From NCBI GenBank assembly GCA_003550325.1, contig QKWP01000418.1:257932-321931 (forward strand): a stretch of DNA of 64,000 bases. The letters are read 5' to 3'. Position numbers and translations under genes: made by a program. Below the pieces are notes generated by a model. It had not been told where the DNA came from. It made no database searches and was given only the letters and a program-made list of their open reading frames with translations. This document shows, piece by piece, positions 11,097 to 23,113 of this stretch (position 1 is the first letter of the stretch; each line of letters begins with the position of its first letter). The stretch comes from Gigaspora rosea. Its lineage: Eukaryota; Glomeromycota; Glomeromycetes; Diversisporales; Gigasporaceae.

Positions 11097-12214
11097 GAAT
11101 TTAGAAGAATGTGGAAAAAACAGCTAACTAAAAAATCAACAAAATTATACAAAAACTAAATTTATTATTATAGTAATATGACTTGGTCATTTGTTAACAC
11201 GATATTAACAATATTCGTAACTTATTTTTTGAACAATTTTTCTGGTACTATACAGGTTAACGTGCGAGAAAATAAAAATTATTCGAAATTTTGCAGAATA
11301 TGTTAAAAACAGCACATCACAAAATTTTCTTTACTATATGCTTGTTAATTTAACCAATGAATTAATGAAGTCATTAAAAAAACAAATAATATATCTGAAT
11401 TTGACCATCCAGTAAGATCAAGTTGTTTTTTAATTAGCCTGAAATTACGTGTTCAGAAAATCGAGTCAAAAATGTTCTAGAGAAGCAACTTGTAAACGTT
11501 GCTATGTGAAATCTTTATTTAGGACATTCTGCATTGGAAGTTTCGGAATATTCAACTGTCCAGCACTCTTCAACCAATCACATCTCATTACATACATTAA
11601 TTCATTATCTAATTAACATTCAAAAAGTTTGAAAAAGGAATTTATATGCATTTTTTCTTAATTATGCAATGAGAAAATGATGTGCAAAAGGAAAATTTTT
11701 TCGTTTTTTTAGCACGTCGCTTAATACTTGGATATTTGAACATCATATAGAACTTGTTTAATTGTGACAGTATTTATAGAATTGATTAATCAAATAGATT
11801 TATATTTAAACTAATCACTATTCCTAAATTTATATAAATTAAAATATTTGTTTGAATTAAACATAAACATAGTTGGCATTTTTATACAACAATACTTTCC
11901 ACTTTCAAATGTGCTACAATACTTTAAACTAGCACTGTCCCCTTATAATAAAAGTGTCATCTTATCACGTGTGTACGTTGCATATTTACCAATCATTCCG
12001 TTCATGTGAATCGAAGTATCACGATTGTCCGGTACATTTTACCAATTATTTTGCACATGCAAACAATGGATGGCATAAATGGCCACGATCACATGTCAAA
12101 ATTCACGATAATTATACCAAATAAACGTTAGCGTTAATGGCCCTTATATCTATATTATTTAATTTTTACTGCATATATTTATATATAAGTAACTGCGTGA
12201 TGTTGTCACGCAAA
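11097..12214. other. Stretch without recognisable gene
   Basis: A+T-rich sequence with no supported open frame. CpG-containing words (TATCACGTGTGTACG, GCCACGATCACATG) around 11950-12090 are richer than their surroundings but form no motif I recognise. Confidence 0.4.
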
Positions 12215-12439
12215 ACCAGAAACGGAAAGTAGATTTTTAGCGAGTTACTGGTTAAACCAGATTTGCATAAGTTTCTGTTTTTTTTGCGTTACAGTAGATC
12301 AAAGCCCCATAGAGTATGTACAAATATAGAAATACATATAGAAGTCACAAGGATAGATTAACCAATCTGATACAAAAGAGACACAGCATTTTAAATGCCT
12401 GTAAACCATACACTATGTACTTTGTACTCCATTCCTGGT
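12215..12439 (-). mobile_element. Element with ACCAGGAACGG termini, copy B (inverted)
   Basis: Inverse copy of 10561-10796 with ends ACCAGAAACGG and CCATTCCTGGT. Both copies share ATTGGTTAATCTATCCTTGTG-like inner sequence. The inner strings TACAGGCATTT and AGAGACACAGCATTT are also common to both. Confidence 0.65.
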
Positions 12440-12799
12440 ATATATAATATATTATTTTAATTTTAAGTTCCTGCCTTAATGTTTTTGATTGGTCGTAACT
12501 AGAAAACGTGATCAGGGCATGGGAAAAACAATTCGACAATTGTTTTACATATTTATGTGTTAAAAATGACGATCAGTTACTTTTTAATCTGTAATTATTG
12601 CGACATTTAATCATTTGCATGTTAATGTGTAATGTTGTAATAAATTCGTAATTTGTCTATTACTAAATTAATAATTAGTTCTCTTGATTATTTTTTAAAA
12701 ATCGACTTTAGTTCTTTATGTATACTTTGCGTCTTTCAGATTTAGAAAATTGCTTCTGTTCTTATGCGCACTTTGTATCTTTGAAATTAGATTAACTGA

Positions 12800-14090
12800 G
12801 ATACAGATAACGAACGAAATATAGTAGAAGCATGATAGTTCGGGACTAGCAAGATAGTTAGTAGCACAGTAGTATTTTTTATTTTTTATTTTTTTCTTTT
12901 CTCTTTTTATAATGCAATACTAACTTTCGCGCGATAACGAACGTAGCAAGCATGATAGTTAAGGGCATAGCAAGATAGTAGCACAATAGTATTTTTTTTA
13001 TATACAATATTAATGTTTCTTTTTTCATTAGAACGAAACGTAACATGATAACAAAACGTAACATGATAACGAACGAAGCATGATAATAGAATCATGATAG
13101 TTCGGGGGCATTAGTAACACAGTAATTTTATATATATATACAATTCTAACGTTTCTTTTTTCTTAAGAACAGAACGTAGTGATATGACGAATATACAATA
13201 GTTAACGCATGATAGTTCGAGACGTAGCAAGATAGTTAGTAGCTCATTAGTTTTTTTTTTTATATATATACAGTAATAATGTTTCTTTTTTTCTTTAAAA
13301 CAAAATGTAGTGCAAACATAGCACAATAGGAAAATTCGGGATGTTAGTAGCACAATAATATATATATAGTATTAATGTTTCTTTTTTTTCAGAACGTAGC
13401 TCGATAACGAACATACAATGATAGTTTGGGATGTAGCAAGGTAGTTAGTAACATAGTAGCATTTTTTTTATTACAGTACTAACGTTTCGCGTGATAACTA
13501 ACATAGCATGATAGTAGGAATATGATGCTTCGGGACATAACAAGATAGTTAGTAGCACGGTACTATTTTTTTGTTTTTTTTTATACAGTGCTAATGTTTC
13601 TTTTTTTCTTTAGAACAGAACTTAGCACGATAGTAGAGGCATGATTGTTCAGGACATTAGTAACATGGTAATATTTTTTTATTTTTTTTATTTTTATTTT
13701 TTTTTAATGTACAGTACTAACATTTCTTTTTTCTTTAGAACAAACAGACGTAGCGCAATAACGAACGTACGATTTTTTTTTAATACAGTACTAACATTTC
13801 GCAACATAGCACAATAGTAGAAGTATGATAGTTCGGGACGTAGCAAGATAGTTAGTAAGACGGTAGTTAGTATGGCATACATGATAGTTCGAGAATTAGT
13901 AACACGATAGTATTTTTTTCTTTTTTTTTGATACAGTACTAACATTTCGCGCGATAACGAACGTAGCATGATATTAAAAGCAGGATAGTTCAGGACGTGG
14001 CAAGATAGTTAGTAACACAGTAATTAGTATAGAGCGTAGCATAATAGTTAGTATAGGATTTAGTATGATAGATAGATGGAACATAGCGAA
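12800..14090. repeat. Degenerate ~100-150-bp satellite array, about 11 units
   Basis: A unit built from GATAGTTCGGGACGTAGCAA, GATAGTTAGTAGCAC, a T-rich run, TACAGTACTAACGTTTC and TAGAACGTAGCGCGATAACG repeats with unequal spacing. Anchor copies of GTTCGGGA lie near 12837, 13093, 13211, 13421, 13525, 13641, 13827, 13880 and 13983. Unit lengths vary because alternate units lack the AGCAAGATAGTTAGT part. The small minus-strand open frames here are by-products of T/A runs. Confidence 0.85.
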
Positions 14091-14143
14091 AAGGGTGCCA
14101 GTGGCGCCCCAAAACACTTGTACTTTATATGAGTGTCAATCAC

Positions 14144-14437
14144 TAGTGTTAAAAATTGTCAAAATTTTTTCAATCGATTAGTTGCTTAATTAGTTGATTA
14201 ATTGATTATTGCAACTAATCAATTAATTGATTAATTGATTAGTTGTTAAGTTGTAACTAATTGATTAATCAATTAATCGATTAATTGCAACTAATTTACT
14301 AATTAATTTATTAATTTTTCAATTAATTAATAATTAATTCTTTAATCGACTAGTTGCAACTAATTAATTAATTATTTAGTTGATATCCAAAAAGTTCAAT
14401 CAATTAGTTGTTAAATAATTGATTTTTCATAACACTT
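14144..14437. mobile_element. hAT-like remnant with AATTGATTA word array
   Basis: Begins TAGTGTTAAAAATTG and ends near TAACACTT, enclosing about 20 copies of AATTGATTA/TAGTTG-type words in both orientations. The layout matches the hAT-like elements in this window, especially 24019-24193, which has the same word. No clear 8-bp duplication is visible, so the boundaries are approximate. Confidence 0.5.
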
Positions 14438-14891
14438 TTCACTCAAATTTCATGGAAAAATTTTATTCACCTGATTTGCATGCATACAATTTCTAACTTT
14501 TTTTTATACCCTATTATATAAGGTGCATTTATGGTGCTTTATTTAGCATGTACATAAAAATTTACAAATTTACAATTGTTTAAGAAATCTGAAGCTGATC
14601 AAAGGCCTTTATTTATGCATAAAAGATCTGTTTAAGAAGATTAAGTTCTCTGTTTAATTAATGTGTGACTAAGAGAAGGGCCAGAAATCAGCTGATTCTC
14701 TAGGAGGGTCAAAAAAGTGAAAATTTAATATAAAAGACCTGACTAAATAAGAGAGATCAAAATTTTGGCCAAAATCGAATTAGATGATTCCTGGCAGCAC
14801 CATAAAATTGTAATATTAAAATTGTTAATTGCATTATTTCTCCATATAGATAAGGTGTATAAGCACCAGATTTTATTAGCTATATTAATGT
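14438..14891. other. Stretch without recognisable gene
   Basis: A+T-rich, no supported open frame. CAGAAATCAGCTGATTCTC near 14685 is a small imperfect palindrome, similar to one near 1823-1842. Confidence 0.4.
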
Positions 14892-14894
14892 TTA

Positions 14895-16759
14895 GGGGCA
14901 TCCATAAATAACAGTATACAAGAGAGGGTTAGACAAAATATAATTTTATTCCCAATAAGTAGGAAGTCAATCTAATTTTTTTATAAAAATTGTCTAAAAT
15001 TTGATCCAGTTGTCCAATTTTGATAATTTTGATATCATTTGATTTGTTTTGGCGAGAGGAGTCAAATAGTACCAATTTTATTTTATTTGGATCACTAGAT
15101 TAGAAGTTATTGGCCAAATACTATTGGTTATATCTTTTCTTATAAAATTACTGTACTATATAACCAATAGTTTTTTGTAAATATCTTGTGATCCAATAAT
15201 CCAAATGACATGATTTTGGAATCATTAGATTTATCTCACTAAGACGAATCGAATAGTATCTAAATCATCTAAATTGGATTACTGGGTCACAAGATATTCA
15301 AATATTTGTAAAATTTTATATATGAACATATGGATTTTAAAAATTTTTTTATAGTTGAGGGAGTCAAGCACTAGTGTTCCGAAGTTCAGTTCAGTTCAAT
15401 AGAGGTTCAGGTTCAGGTTCAATGAACCTGAACCTGAACCTGAACCTGCTCTAAAAGTTCAATACTGAACTGAACCTGAACTTAAAATTATTGAACATGA
15501 ACCTGAACCTGAACTTAAAAAAAGTTCAGTTCAGGTTCAGTTCAAGGTTCATGAACATGTTCAGGTTCATAATATATGCACATGTTTACCTAAATCACAG
15601 AGTTAGAATCAATTAGTAAAATTTAGAAAATCATAGAAATTTGTATAATTTTATTAATAAAATTATACAAATTTCTATAATTCTCTAAATTTTACTGATT
15701 GATAATAACTTCTTGCACTATGTAAACTTGTTAAGCACCAAAAAATACATCAAAACGGCATATTTTATTTTACTTTTCTTAAAATTTGAAGAAAAGATGT
15801 TTAATTTTGAAAATTTTGATCAAAAATTCAAAATTAAGCATCTTTGTCGCAAATTTTGAGGAAAATAAAAGAAAATATACCGATATGATGTATTTTTTTG
15901 TGCTAATCAAGTTTACTTAGATCAAGAAGTTATGATCATACAAATTTCCATGATTCACTAAATTTTACTAATTGATCATAACTTCTTGATATAAGTAAAC
16001 TTGTTTAGCACCAAAAAATACATCATATCGGTATATTTTATTTTATTTTCCTTAAAATTTGCGTCAAAGATGCTTAATTTTGAATTTTTGATGAAAATTT
16101 CCAAAATTAAGCATCTTTTCTTCAAATTTTAAGAAAAGTAAAATAAAATATGCCGATTTGATGTTTTTTTTGGTGCTTAACAAGTTTACTTAGTGCAAGA
16201 AGTTATGATCAATTAGTAAAATTTAGAGAATCATAGAAATTTGTATAATTTTATTAATAAAATTATACAAAATGCTATGATTCTCTAAATTTTACTAACT
16301 GATTTATACTTCTCACTCTAAGTAAACTTGTTCAGTATCAAAAAATACATATATTTTTATTCAGATTCAAACTAGTTTGCAAAATTTGGACTAGCCCGAC
16401 CAAACTTATGATTGAGTTTGAGTCTAATATAAAGTTTTAATAATAAAATTTAGAGTTTGAGTCTGGTCTGGACCAGACCAAACCCGGACCCAAACCTAGA
16501 ATCGCTAGTTCATATGAACACCAGACTGAACCTGAACATGTTCATGAACTTATGAACTGAACCTGAACTGAACCTGAACCAGCTCTAAAAGTTCAATACT
16601 GAACCTGAACCTGAACATGTTTTAAAAAATGTTCAGGTTCAGGTTCAATACTGAACCTGAACCTGAACCTGAACTTGATCTAAGTTCAGTTCAGTTAAGG
16701 TTCATAGGAACACTATCAAGCACTACTATGTGGGTACATAATATTATTTATGGATCCTC
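14895..16759. mobile_element. Harbinger-like element with TTA duplication
   Basis: Ends GGGGCATCCATAAATAA and the inverse of GAGGATCCATAAATAAT, flanked by TTA at 14892-14894 and 16760-16762. A 3-bp TWA duplication with G-rich termini is typical of PIF/Harbinger elements. The left part (about 14980-15300) holds foldback half-units (ATCATCTAAATTGGATTACT). The hAT-like element 15372-16715 is nested inside. No transposase was found. Confidence 0.7.
15372..16715 (+). mobile_element. hAT-like element, GTTCAG word, copy 1
   Basis: Ends TAGTGTTCC and GGAACACTA, flanked by exact 8-bp TCAAGCAC (15364-15371; 16716-16723). Dense GTTCAG/CTGAAC words fill both subterminal parts (15385-15570; 16500-16700). 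Between them are inverted blocks around AATTAGTAAAATTTAGAGAA and AACTTCTTGATCTAAGTAAA. No open frame. A full-length copy in the opposite orientation is at 45480-47133. Confidence 0.9.
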
Positions 16760-16779
16760 TTAACCCTTTTAACACTTAT

Positions 16780-17090
16780 TGAAAAGATTTGTATAAAAGA
16801 AATAATATTATTGTTCTGTATGGATCAAATTGGACAGATATTTTTAAAGATCCAAATCCAATCTGAAATTTCAAATTGGGTCCAAGTATAGATTTGGATT
16901 AGTGTTTAAATATACGGATATATACGGATCCAAATCCTGACCAGACTTTATATATGACAGATCGAATCTTTTTGGTTCTTTATATGGATCTGAATTTGAC
17001 ATACTAAATCCAAATCGAGATTTTTGGAATTCGATGAGTACAGATCCAGATCAGATCTGGATTTCAAATTGGGTCTGTGAAACATTAGTC
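16780..17090. repeat. GGATCCAAATC word array, probable transposon remnant
   Basis: Repeated GGATCCAAATC/GATTTGGAT words in both orientations, as in the hAT-like elements. The outer ends are weakly inverted (TATTGTTCTGT and inverse TAATGTTTCAC). No target duplication was found. Confidence 0.45.
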
Positions 17091-17439
17091 AAAATATTTG
17101 AGATATTATTTAATATCCAATAGCCTATATTCTAAACCTGTTGACTGATAGAACACTTAAAAATAAAGTGTTTGATAGTTTGGAGTTCCCCTTCACACTA
17201 TATACAATTACCACTTTTTGTTGTGATTATTTTTCTCAAGTAATAACCTAAAGGAAGTGCTTTGTAAGGGAGTCACCATAGTATATCTACTTTTTTGTTA
17301 GATATCCTTTACAATAAAGTAGTGTTGTTGAGCTTAGAGATTTCTTAAACAAATTATTTTGTGTAATTAAAGTAGAAATTGATTTATTTCTAAGGAATTG
17401 AACTATCTTTTTAATAGAATATGTATTGCCTTGTTCATA

Positions 17440-17660
17440 TACTAGTAATATGGATTCAGTAGTGGTGTTAAGTGGTTCAGGTGAATCAGGTTCAAACCTA
17501 GTTCAACCTAGTTTTTTTAGTAGTTTGTTCAGAGAAAAATTAACTAGTAGTTTCCAAACTAGTTTCATAATCTTAGTTCATAACTTGGTTTATAAACTAG
17601 TTTATAAATTTAATTTATATAACTAGTTTAAGAACCTGGTTTATGAACTAGTATTCTATA
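17440..17660. repeat. AACTAGTTTAT word array, probable transposon remnant
   Basis: About ten copies of AACTAG/CTAGTT with CTGGTTTAT-type neighbours. The 66-codon open frame here is a product of the repeat. No terminal inverted repeat is identified. Confidence 0.4.
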
Positions 17661-17961
17661 AAAATAAGGATGTCATATAGTATCGGTATTAATTGTAACC
17701 TGAAAATTAATTCAATTCATAAATTCGAAGAATTTATATTGTGAGATGAGAAAGTGAAGATTATCTAAAACAATAATTTCTTTGATTAATTTTGATCCGA
17801 AATTAGAAAACAAAAAAAAATACTATAGAATTTAAATATTCGATTTTTAGATTTATTGTTTATATTAGAATTGCAAACAAAAGATTTTTGTGATGGTTAA
17901 TTGATTTGCAACTGATAATTAATTTGGTGAATAAAACTTGATTACAAGTTCTTATGGGTTA

Positions 17962-19643
17962 GGGGAGTGCCATTTATCAGGTGATTAGGGTCTACTAAGT
18001 AACTACCCCCTACCCCACCTGATAATAAATACTGCAATTTGATTGGCTAAAATTTTTTAAAATTTTAAAAAAATTTTAAAATTTAATATTAAATAAAATT
18101 TGAACCAATGATCCGTTTTGGATGATTTTACTACCAAAATGTTCGTCTCAATGAGACAATTCCAACGAGCCTAAAATTGTCAAAATCCAATTACTGGATC
18201 CCAAGATCGTTATAAATTTGTATTGCTTTAATTATATTAGTTTTGTATATATTAAAAATTATTTTTAAATCTTATAAACTTTAACATTGAATAATTTGTG
18301 AACCAGTGATCCGTTTTAGATGATTTTACTACCAAAATGCTCGTCTCAGTGAGACGATTCTAATGAACCTAAAATCGTTAAATTTTGATCACGGAATCCC
18401 AAGATCGTTATAGATTTGTGTTATTTTTAATTAATTTAATATATTTTATATTAATATAACACAAATCTATAACGATCTTGGGATCCCGTGATCAGAATTT
18501 AACNNNNNNNNNNNNNNNNNNNNNNNNNNNNNNNNNNNNNNNNNNNNNNNNNNNNNNNNNNNNNNNNNNNNNNNNNNNNNNNNNNNNNNNNNNNNNNNNN
18601 NNNNNNNNNNNNNNNNNNNNNNNNNNNNNNNNNNNNNNNNNNNNNNNNNNNNNNNNNNNNNNNNNNNNNNNNNNNNNNNNNNNNNNNNNNNNNNNNNNNN
18701 NNNNNNNNNNNNNNNNNNNNNNNNNNNNNNNNNNNNNNNNNNNNNNNNNNNNNNNNNNNNNNNNNNNNNNNNNNNNNNNNNNNNNNNNNNNNNNNNNNNN
18801 NNNNNNNNNNNNNNNNNNNNNNNNNNNNNNNNNNNNNNNNNNNNNNNNNNNNNNNNNNNNNNNNNNNNNNNNNNNNNNNNNNNNNNNNNNNNNNNNNNNN
18901 NNNNNNNNNNNNNNNNNNNNNNNNNNNNNNNNNNNNNNNNNNNNNNNNNNNNNNNNNNNNNNNNNNNNNNNNNNNNNNNNNNNNNNNNNNNNNNNNNNNN
19001 NNNNNNNNNNNNNNNNNNNNNNNNNNNNNNNNNNNNNNNNNNNNNNNNNNNNNNNNNNNNNNNNNNNNNNNNNNNNNNNNNNNNNNNNNNNNNNNNNNNN
19101 NNNNNNNNNNNNNNNNNNNNNNNNNNNNNNNNNNNNNNNNNNNNNNNNNNNNNNNNNNNNNNNNNNNNNNNNNNNNNNNNNNNNNNNNNNNNNNNNNNNN
19201 NNNNNNNNNNNNNNNNNNNNNNACGAGCTCTACAACTTTCAATTAGTGGGTATGTATCGTTAACTTAGTAAGAAAAAAACTTTTAGATGGAAGCACGCCA
19301 CATTTCGCCTATAGTATTTCCGTCACGGATTTTTATATAGTCGTCCAATCGTATTTCGACGATAACTCGCCATCCACTGGACCGATTTAGATGATCTAAC
19401 CACCGTTAGATGCGTCTTGACGAGCTCTACAACTTTTAATCAGTGGGCATGTATCGTTAACTTAGTAAGAAAAAACATTTATATGGAAGCACGCCACATT
19501 TTGCCATTCAACTGGTTGACAGGCGGATTATCAATTAAAAAATTTTAAAAAATTTTAGCCAATCAAAAGTTATTTACTATTAGGTCCTGATAATTTTCTG
19601 ACCCCCCACCCACCTAAAAATCAGGTGATAAATGGTGCTCCCC
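17962..19643. mobile_element. Harbinger-like element with TTA duplication, contains gap
   Basis: Ends GGGGAGTGCCATTTATCA and the inverse of GGGGAGCACCATTTATCA, flanked by TTA at 17959-17961 and 19644-19646. The termini closely resemble 40256-40421. The interior holds FB-type foldback units at 18100-18503 and 19223-19510, separated by the assembly gap. Confidence 0.75.
18504..19222. other. Assembly gap (719 N)
   Basis: Unresolved bases. Open frames that run across this interval are artefacts. The gap lies in the middle of a foldback array, where long hairpins commonly break assembly. Confidence 0.99.
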
Positions 19644-20242
19644 TTAGTATGGGTCAACTCAAAATCCCAGTTCGAAACCATAGCAGGTTGAGTTTTTACT
19701 TCACTAAAGAATTAAGATAACAAATAAATCCATAATTATTTTTAATTATTTAAAACCAAGAACCATATTAATATCATTGACTTCGGTGCCCTCAATTTGA
19801 AATAAATATCAAGTTTTGTTATAATACTTCTTTATTTGCAGCTGAGATAGTTTTATTTTGAAAATTAGCATTCTCGATACCCTACATGTTACCTTATTAT
19901 ACTTATGTTACTGTTTATATCTTTTTTAGTACATACTAGTGATGACGAAATAACTTTTTAACTGAGATATTAAGTCATTTGGCTTAATTTAACATAAAAC
20001 AATACAAATAATTACATCATTTTTATTATATAGTTTAGATTTGTAAAAATCATTCAATTTTTTTTATGATCTTGATTTAATTTATTGAAAGAAAATGGCC
20101 AAATAATTTTTGTAGCAAGAATATTGATTTAATTAAAGTTTAATTCATTCTAAATTAAGCAAATTTTATTTCAATTGTATTATAAATTTATTAATTCACA
20201 ATTTTTATTGCTTTAAAATATTCATTACAATGAATTTTTTTT

Positions 20243-20434
20243 TTAAAAAAGCAACTCTTGACCAAATAAACATAAACTATAAATTTCTTGAAGTCGTGAT
20301 ATTGTAGTTTTATATATATAAATTTCCAACAAGGTATTTTCAGAAGGAAATTTTTGCTTTTTAATTTGTTCTTGCAAATTCTTTACTTCACTTTTGAGTG
20401 ATTGCACGGATGCATTTTTTGTTTTTCGAGGCAT
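20243..20434 (-). CDS. Possible small coiled-coil protein or first exon, 63 codons
   Basis: Starts MPRKTKNASVQSLKSEV and continues KNLQEQIKKQKF, a Lys/Glu/Gln-rich helical segment with heptad-like spacing of Leu, Val and Ile. After residue 35 the translation becomes ordinary A+T-rich sequence. A basic start followed by a coiled coil could be a real first exon, but there is no family match I recognise and no second exon I can define. Low confidence. Confidence 0.25.
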   Translation of the reverse strand: MPRKTKNASVQSLKSEVKNLQEQIKKQKFPSENTLLEIYIYKTTISRLQEIYSLCLFGQELLF

Positions 20435-21248
20435 CTAGTAATTACAAAAAAGTTGTTAGAAAAGATATTTTCTATGTATGATACTAGAAAAGGGAATAAA
20501 CTTATAATTGACTTACACCAACCCGCATCAACTATATTACTTATTTGTATTATCTGAATAATATTTTATTAATTCTTGAGTGTAGAAGCCAGAGATATAA
20601 AAAAAGTACAACCCACAATACGGATACAACTCTTATGACAACTACCAAAGCACTTGCTGTTGTCTACAACTAGTGACCCTATTCAACTTACAACACAACA
20701 AACTACCTATGTATTTATTACAGAAGCTGTAATTATAGGATTTGCATTACTTAAAATCATGACATATATCCCTTGTCATAAACAAATACTTAAAAATTAA
20801 TAACAGCAATATTAACGGACCTACTATTGAAACCCAAGAACAGTTAGATGAATAATGCTAGGACCAAACTATAAAGAAGTGAATAAACTACTTGGAAATA
20901 AATAACTAAAAGTTAATAGAGTACAATTTATATAACTATTAGTTTTCAGATCACTTTTCAACTAATTTTTATTTATTAAAATATTGGCCTAATTATAATG
21001 CTTGCTTATGAGTTAAAAGTATTGAATTCGGACTATAAGTTTTCTTTTTTTTTTGCTCTGTAAATTACTAAACCAAATTGGTCTGTGTTGGTCTTCTAGA
21101 AAAAAAATATAAATTAATCTAAATTAAACTGTCAAATAAACTTCTAAAATGATTTCTAAAAAATTGAACAAACAAACTGCAGGATTTTGCTTTGCAGACG
21201 AAAAACTTTTCAAAAAATAATTGAGACATTAAAAGTACTATTAAAAAG

Positions 21249-21525
21249 CATTTCTATAGTGCTGAATTAGGCAAAAAATTAAGCAAAATTAAAATACATA
21301 ATTTAGGCAAAATTAAAATTAAATTTTAGGGCAAAATTAATAATTATAGGCAAGCAAATTAAGTATAATTTTAGGCAAAATTAAAATAAAATTTCAAATA
21401 TAATTTCATTTAATATTAAATAAATTCTAGTAAAATTAGGTACATTGTAAAGTATAATTCTGGACGAAATTAAATTAAGTATAATTCCTGGTAACTAATA
21501 TAATTCAAAAAGAAATGAGCCTTAT
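21249..21525. mobile_element. hAT-like remnant, AGGCAAAATTAA word
   Basis: Begins TAGTGCTGAATTAGGC and ends in the inverse of TAGCGACACATAAGGC (11 of 16 positions agree), enclosing eight or so GGCAAAATTAA words. No 8-bp duplication is visible. Confidence 0.5.
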
Positions 21526-22158
21526 GTGTCGCTATTAAAGAGTATTAAAAAATTTCAAATCTAAGAAAATGTTTATAATCATAGCACGATATCCATATTT
21601 GAAATGTATTTTTTTCAATCTCAACAAAAAACGAACAGGATTTTTTGAAAAAAAGGTAATTTGTGGTAAAGAATGCTTGTTAAATTTTTAATATAAAAAT
21701 ACCAGTATTTAAAATTTTTTTTATACTATGATGATTGTTTAGATATATTTACAGTGTTCATTAAAATATATGTCTATAAGAATTATGATTCTTAGAATTC
21801 ATGTGTATGCTATTTATTACTAGTTCTTTCTAATAATGTAGCTTTTATACTTTATTTAAATTATTAAGTGCTTAAGGTTAAAACTTATAATCTGATTGGA
21901 TCAAATCAGAATCAGTACATATGATCCAAAAAGCAAAAATGTAAAATGCGCATAAAGATATTTATTTAGATGTAAAGCTATACAAACAAAGTTTCTTATT
22001 TTTTATAAATTTTTTTTTTATTTTTAACTTTTTTCTTTTTTTTTATTTTTTTTTAGATCCACGAATATTGGATACTATTTACAGTAGATATTTAGTTTCT
22101 AAAAATTTAATTTGAAAAAAAACATTGTATGGCTTAATTGTAAAAATAGAAGTTAATT

Positions 22159-23100
22159 TTATTCAACATCTTTTTGGAGTTGAGATCCAGTATTTTTAAT
22201 CTGATATATGGCATTTAAAACGTTATTAATTTGAGGTTTGTTGTTTTGAGGGTTGTTGTTTTTAGGATTATCAGGTTGAAGTTTATTGTTTTGAGGTACA
22301 GATGAAGTCCTTTGGGTTTTTGAGGAAGAAGTGGCAGCAAATTTGTTTCTTTTCTTTTTCAAGAGGGAAGCTTAATTTGGCATATTTTTCTTCAATACTT
22401 TCGAGATAGTTATTGATATTATTTTGAGCTTTTGCTTTTTCTTTATTTGAGTTATTAGAGGATTGTTCAGTGCTGGCATAGTTTCATTCGATATTAGAAA
22501 CTATGATATGGTGCATTTTCCTTGTTCTGACTTTAAATCTTCCAATAACTGAAAAAACTGTTTTTTTTAGATTGTTTTTTAGTGCGTCATAATGATTATT
22601 TTGATTGGTGTAAGATACAATTACTTTTGATTCAATGTTTATATGACTGGTAACACCATTGTATAGTTTTTTAAAAAGCATGAAACTTTCTCTACCAAAT
22701 TCATTGTCGGAAAAGTAGGAATTAGAGATGACAGGAGCAGAATATAATAACAATGGTAGTGAATGAGACAAGTCATCAGGAGTAATTTCGATTTTGTTTA
22801 TATGACTGGTAACACCATTGTATAGTTTTTTAAAAAGCATAAAACTTTTTCTACCAAATTCATTTGTCAGAAAAATAGGAATTAGTGTTGACACAGGAGT
22901 AATTTCGATTTTGTTTATATGACTGGTAACACCATTGTATAGTTTTTTAAAAAGCATAAAACTTTTTCTACCAAATTCATTTGTCAGAAAAATAGGAATT
23001 AGTGTTGACAGGATCAGAATATAATAACAACGGTAGTGAATGAGACAAGTCATCAGAAGTAATTTCAGTTTCATCAGTGGAGGTGGAGATTGGTATGGTT
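22159..23100 (-). pseudogene. Unrecognised protein with a triplicated segment, broken
   Basis: Minus-strand coding starts after a possible acceptor (TTTTAG near 23113): TIPISTSTDETEITSDDLSH, then LPLLLYSDPVNTNSYFSD. The segment NEFGRKSFMLFKKLYNGVTS plus HINKIEITP occurs three times, through DNA duplications around 22620-22760, 22795-22890 and 22905-23020. It continues with KVIVSYTNQNNHYDALKNN, GRFKVRTRKMHHIIVSNIE, a stop, then an acidic and Lys-rich helical part (NNYLESIEEKYAKLSF). A frameshifted tail follows, of 67 codons (22362-22159), very rich in Asn, Gln, Lys and Pro. I do not know the family. The duplications shift frame, so the present copy is probably broken. Confidence 0.5.
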
Positions 23101-23113
23101 TGTACCAAAGTGA

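Larger units (their letters stand above)
19644..22158. other. A+T-rich intergenic stretch
   Basis: No supported gene apart from the small reading frame listed separately. Contains the AGGCAAAATTAA word array at 21249-21525. Long T and A runs occur around 22010-22050. Confidence 0.5.

Noticed and set aside
12879-13969. Five minus-strand frames
   Set aside because: They translate the satellite and its poly-T runs; no protein features.
15385-15570. CRISPR-like array
   Set aside because: The GTTCAG words are contiguous, occur in both orientations and lack spacers of uniform length; they are transposon subterminal repeats in a eukaryotic context.
16363-16502. CTGGTCTGGACCAGACC inverted words as a separate element
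   Set aside because: They are an internal part of the GTTCAG element and recur inverted in its second copy near 45700-45800.
18478-19263. Two long open frames spanning this interval
   Set aside because: They consist almost wholly of N and reflect the assembly gap.
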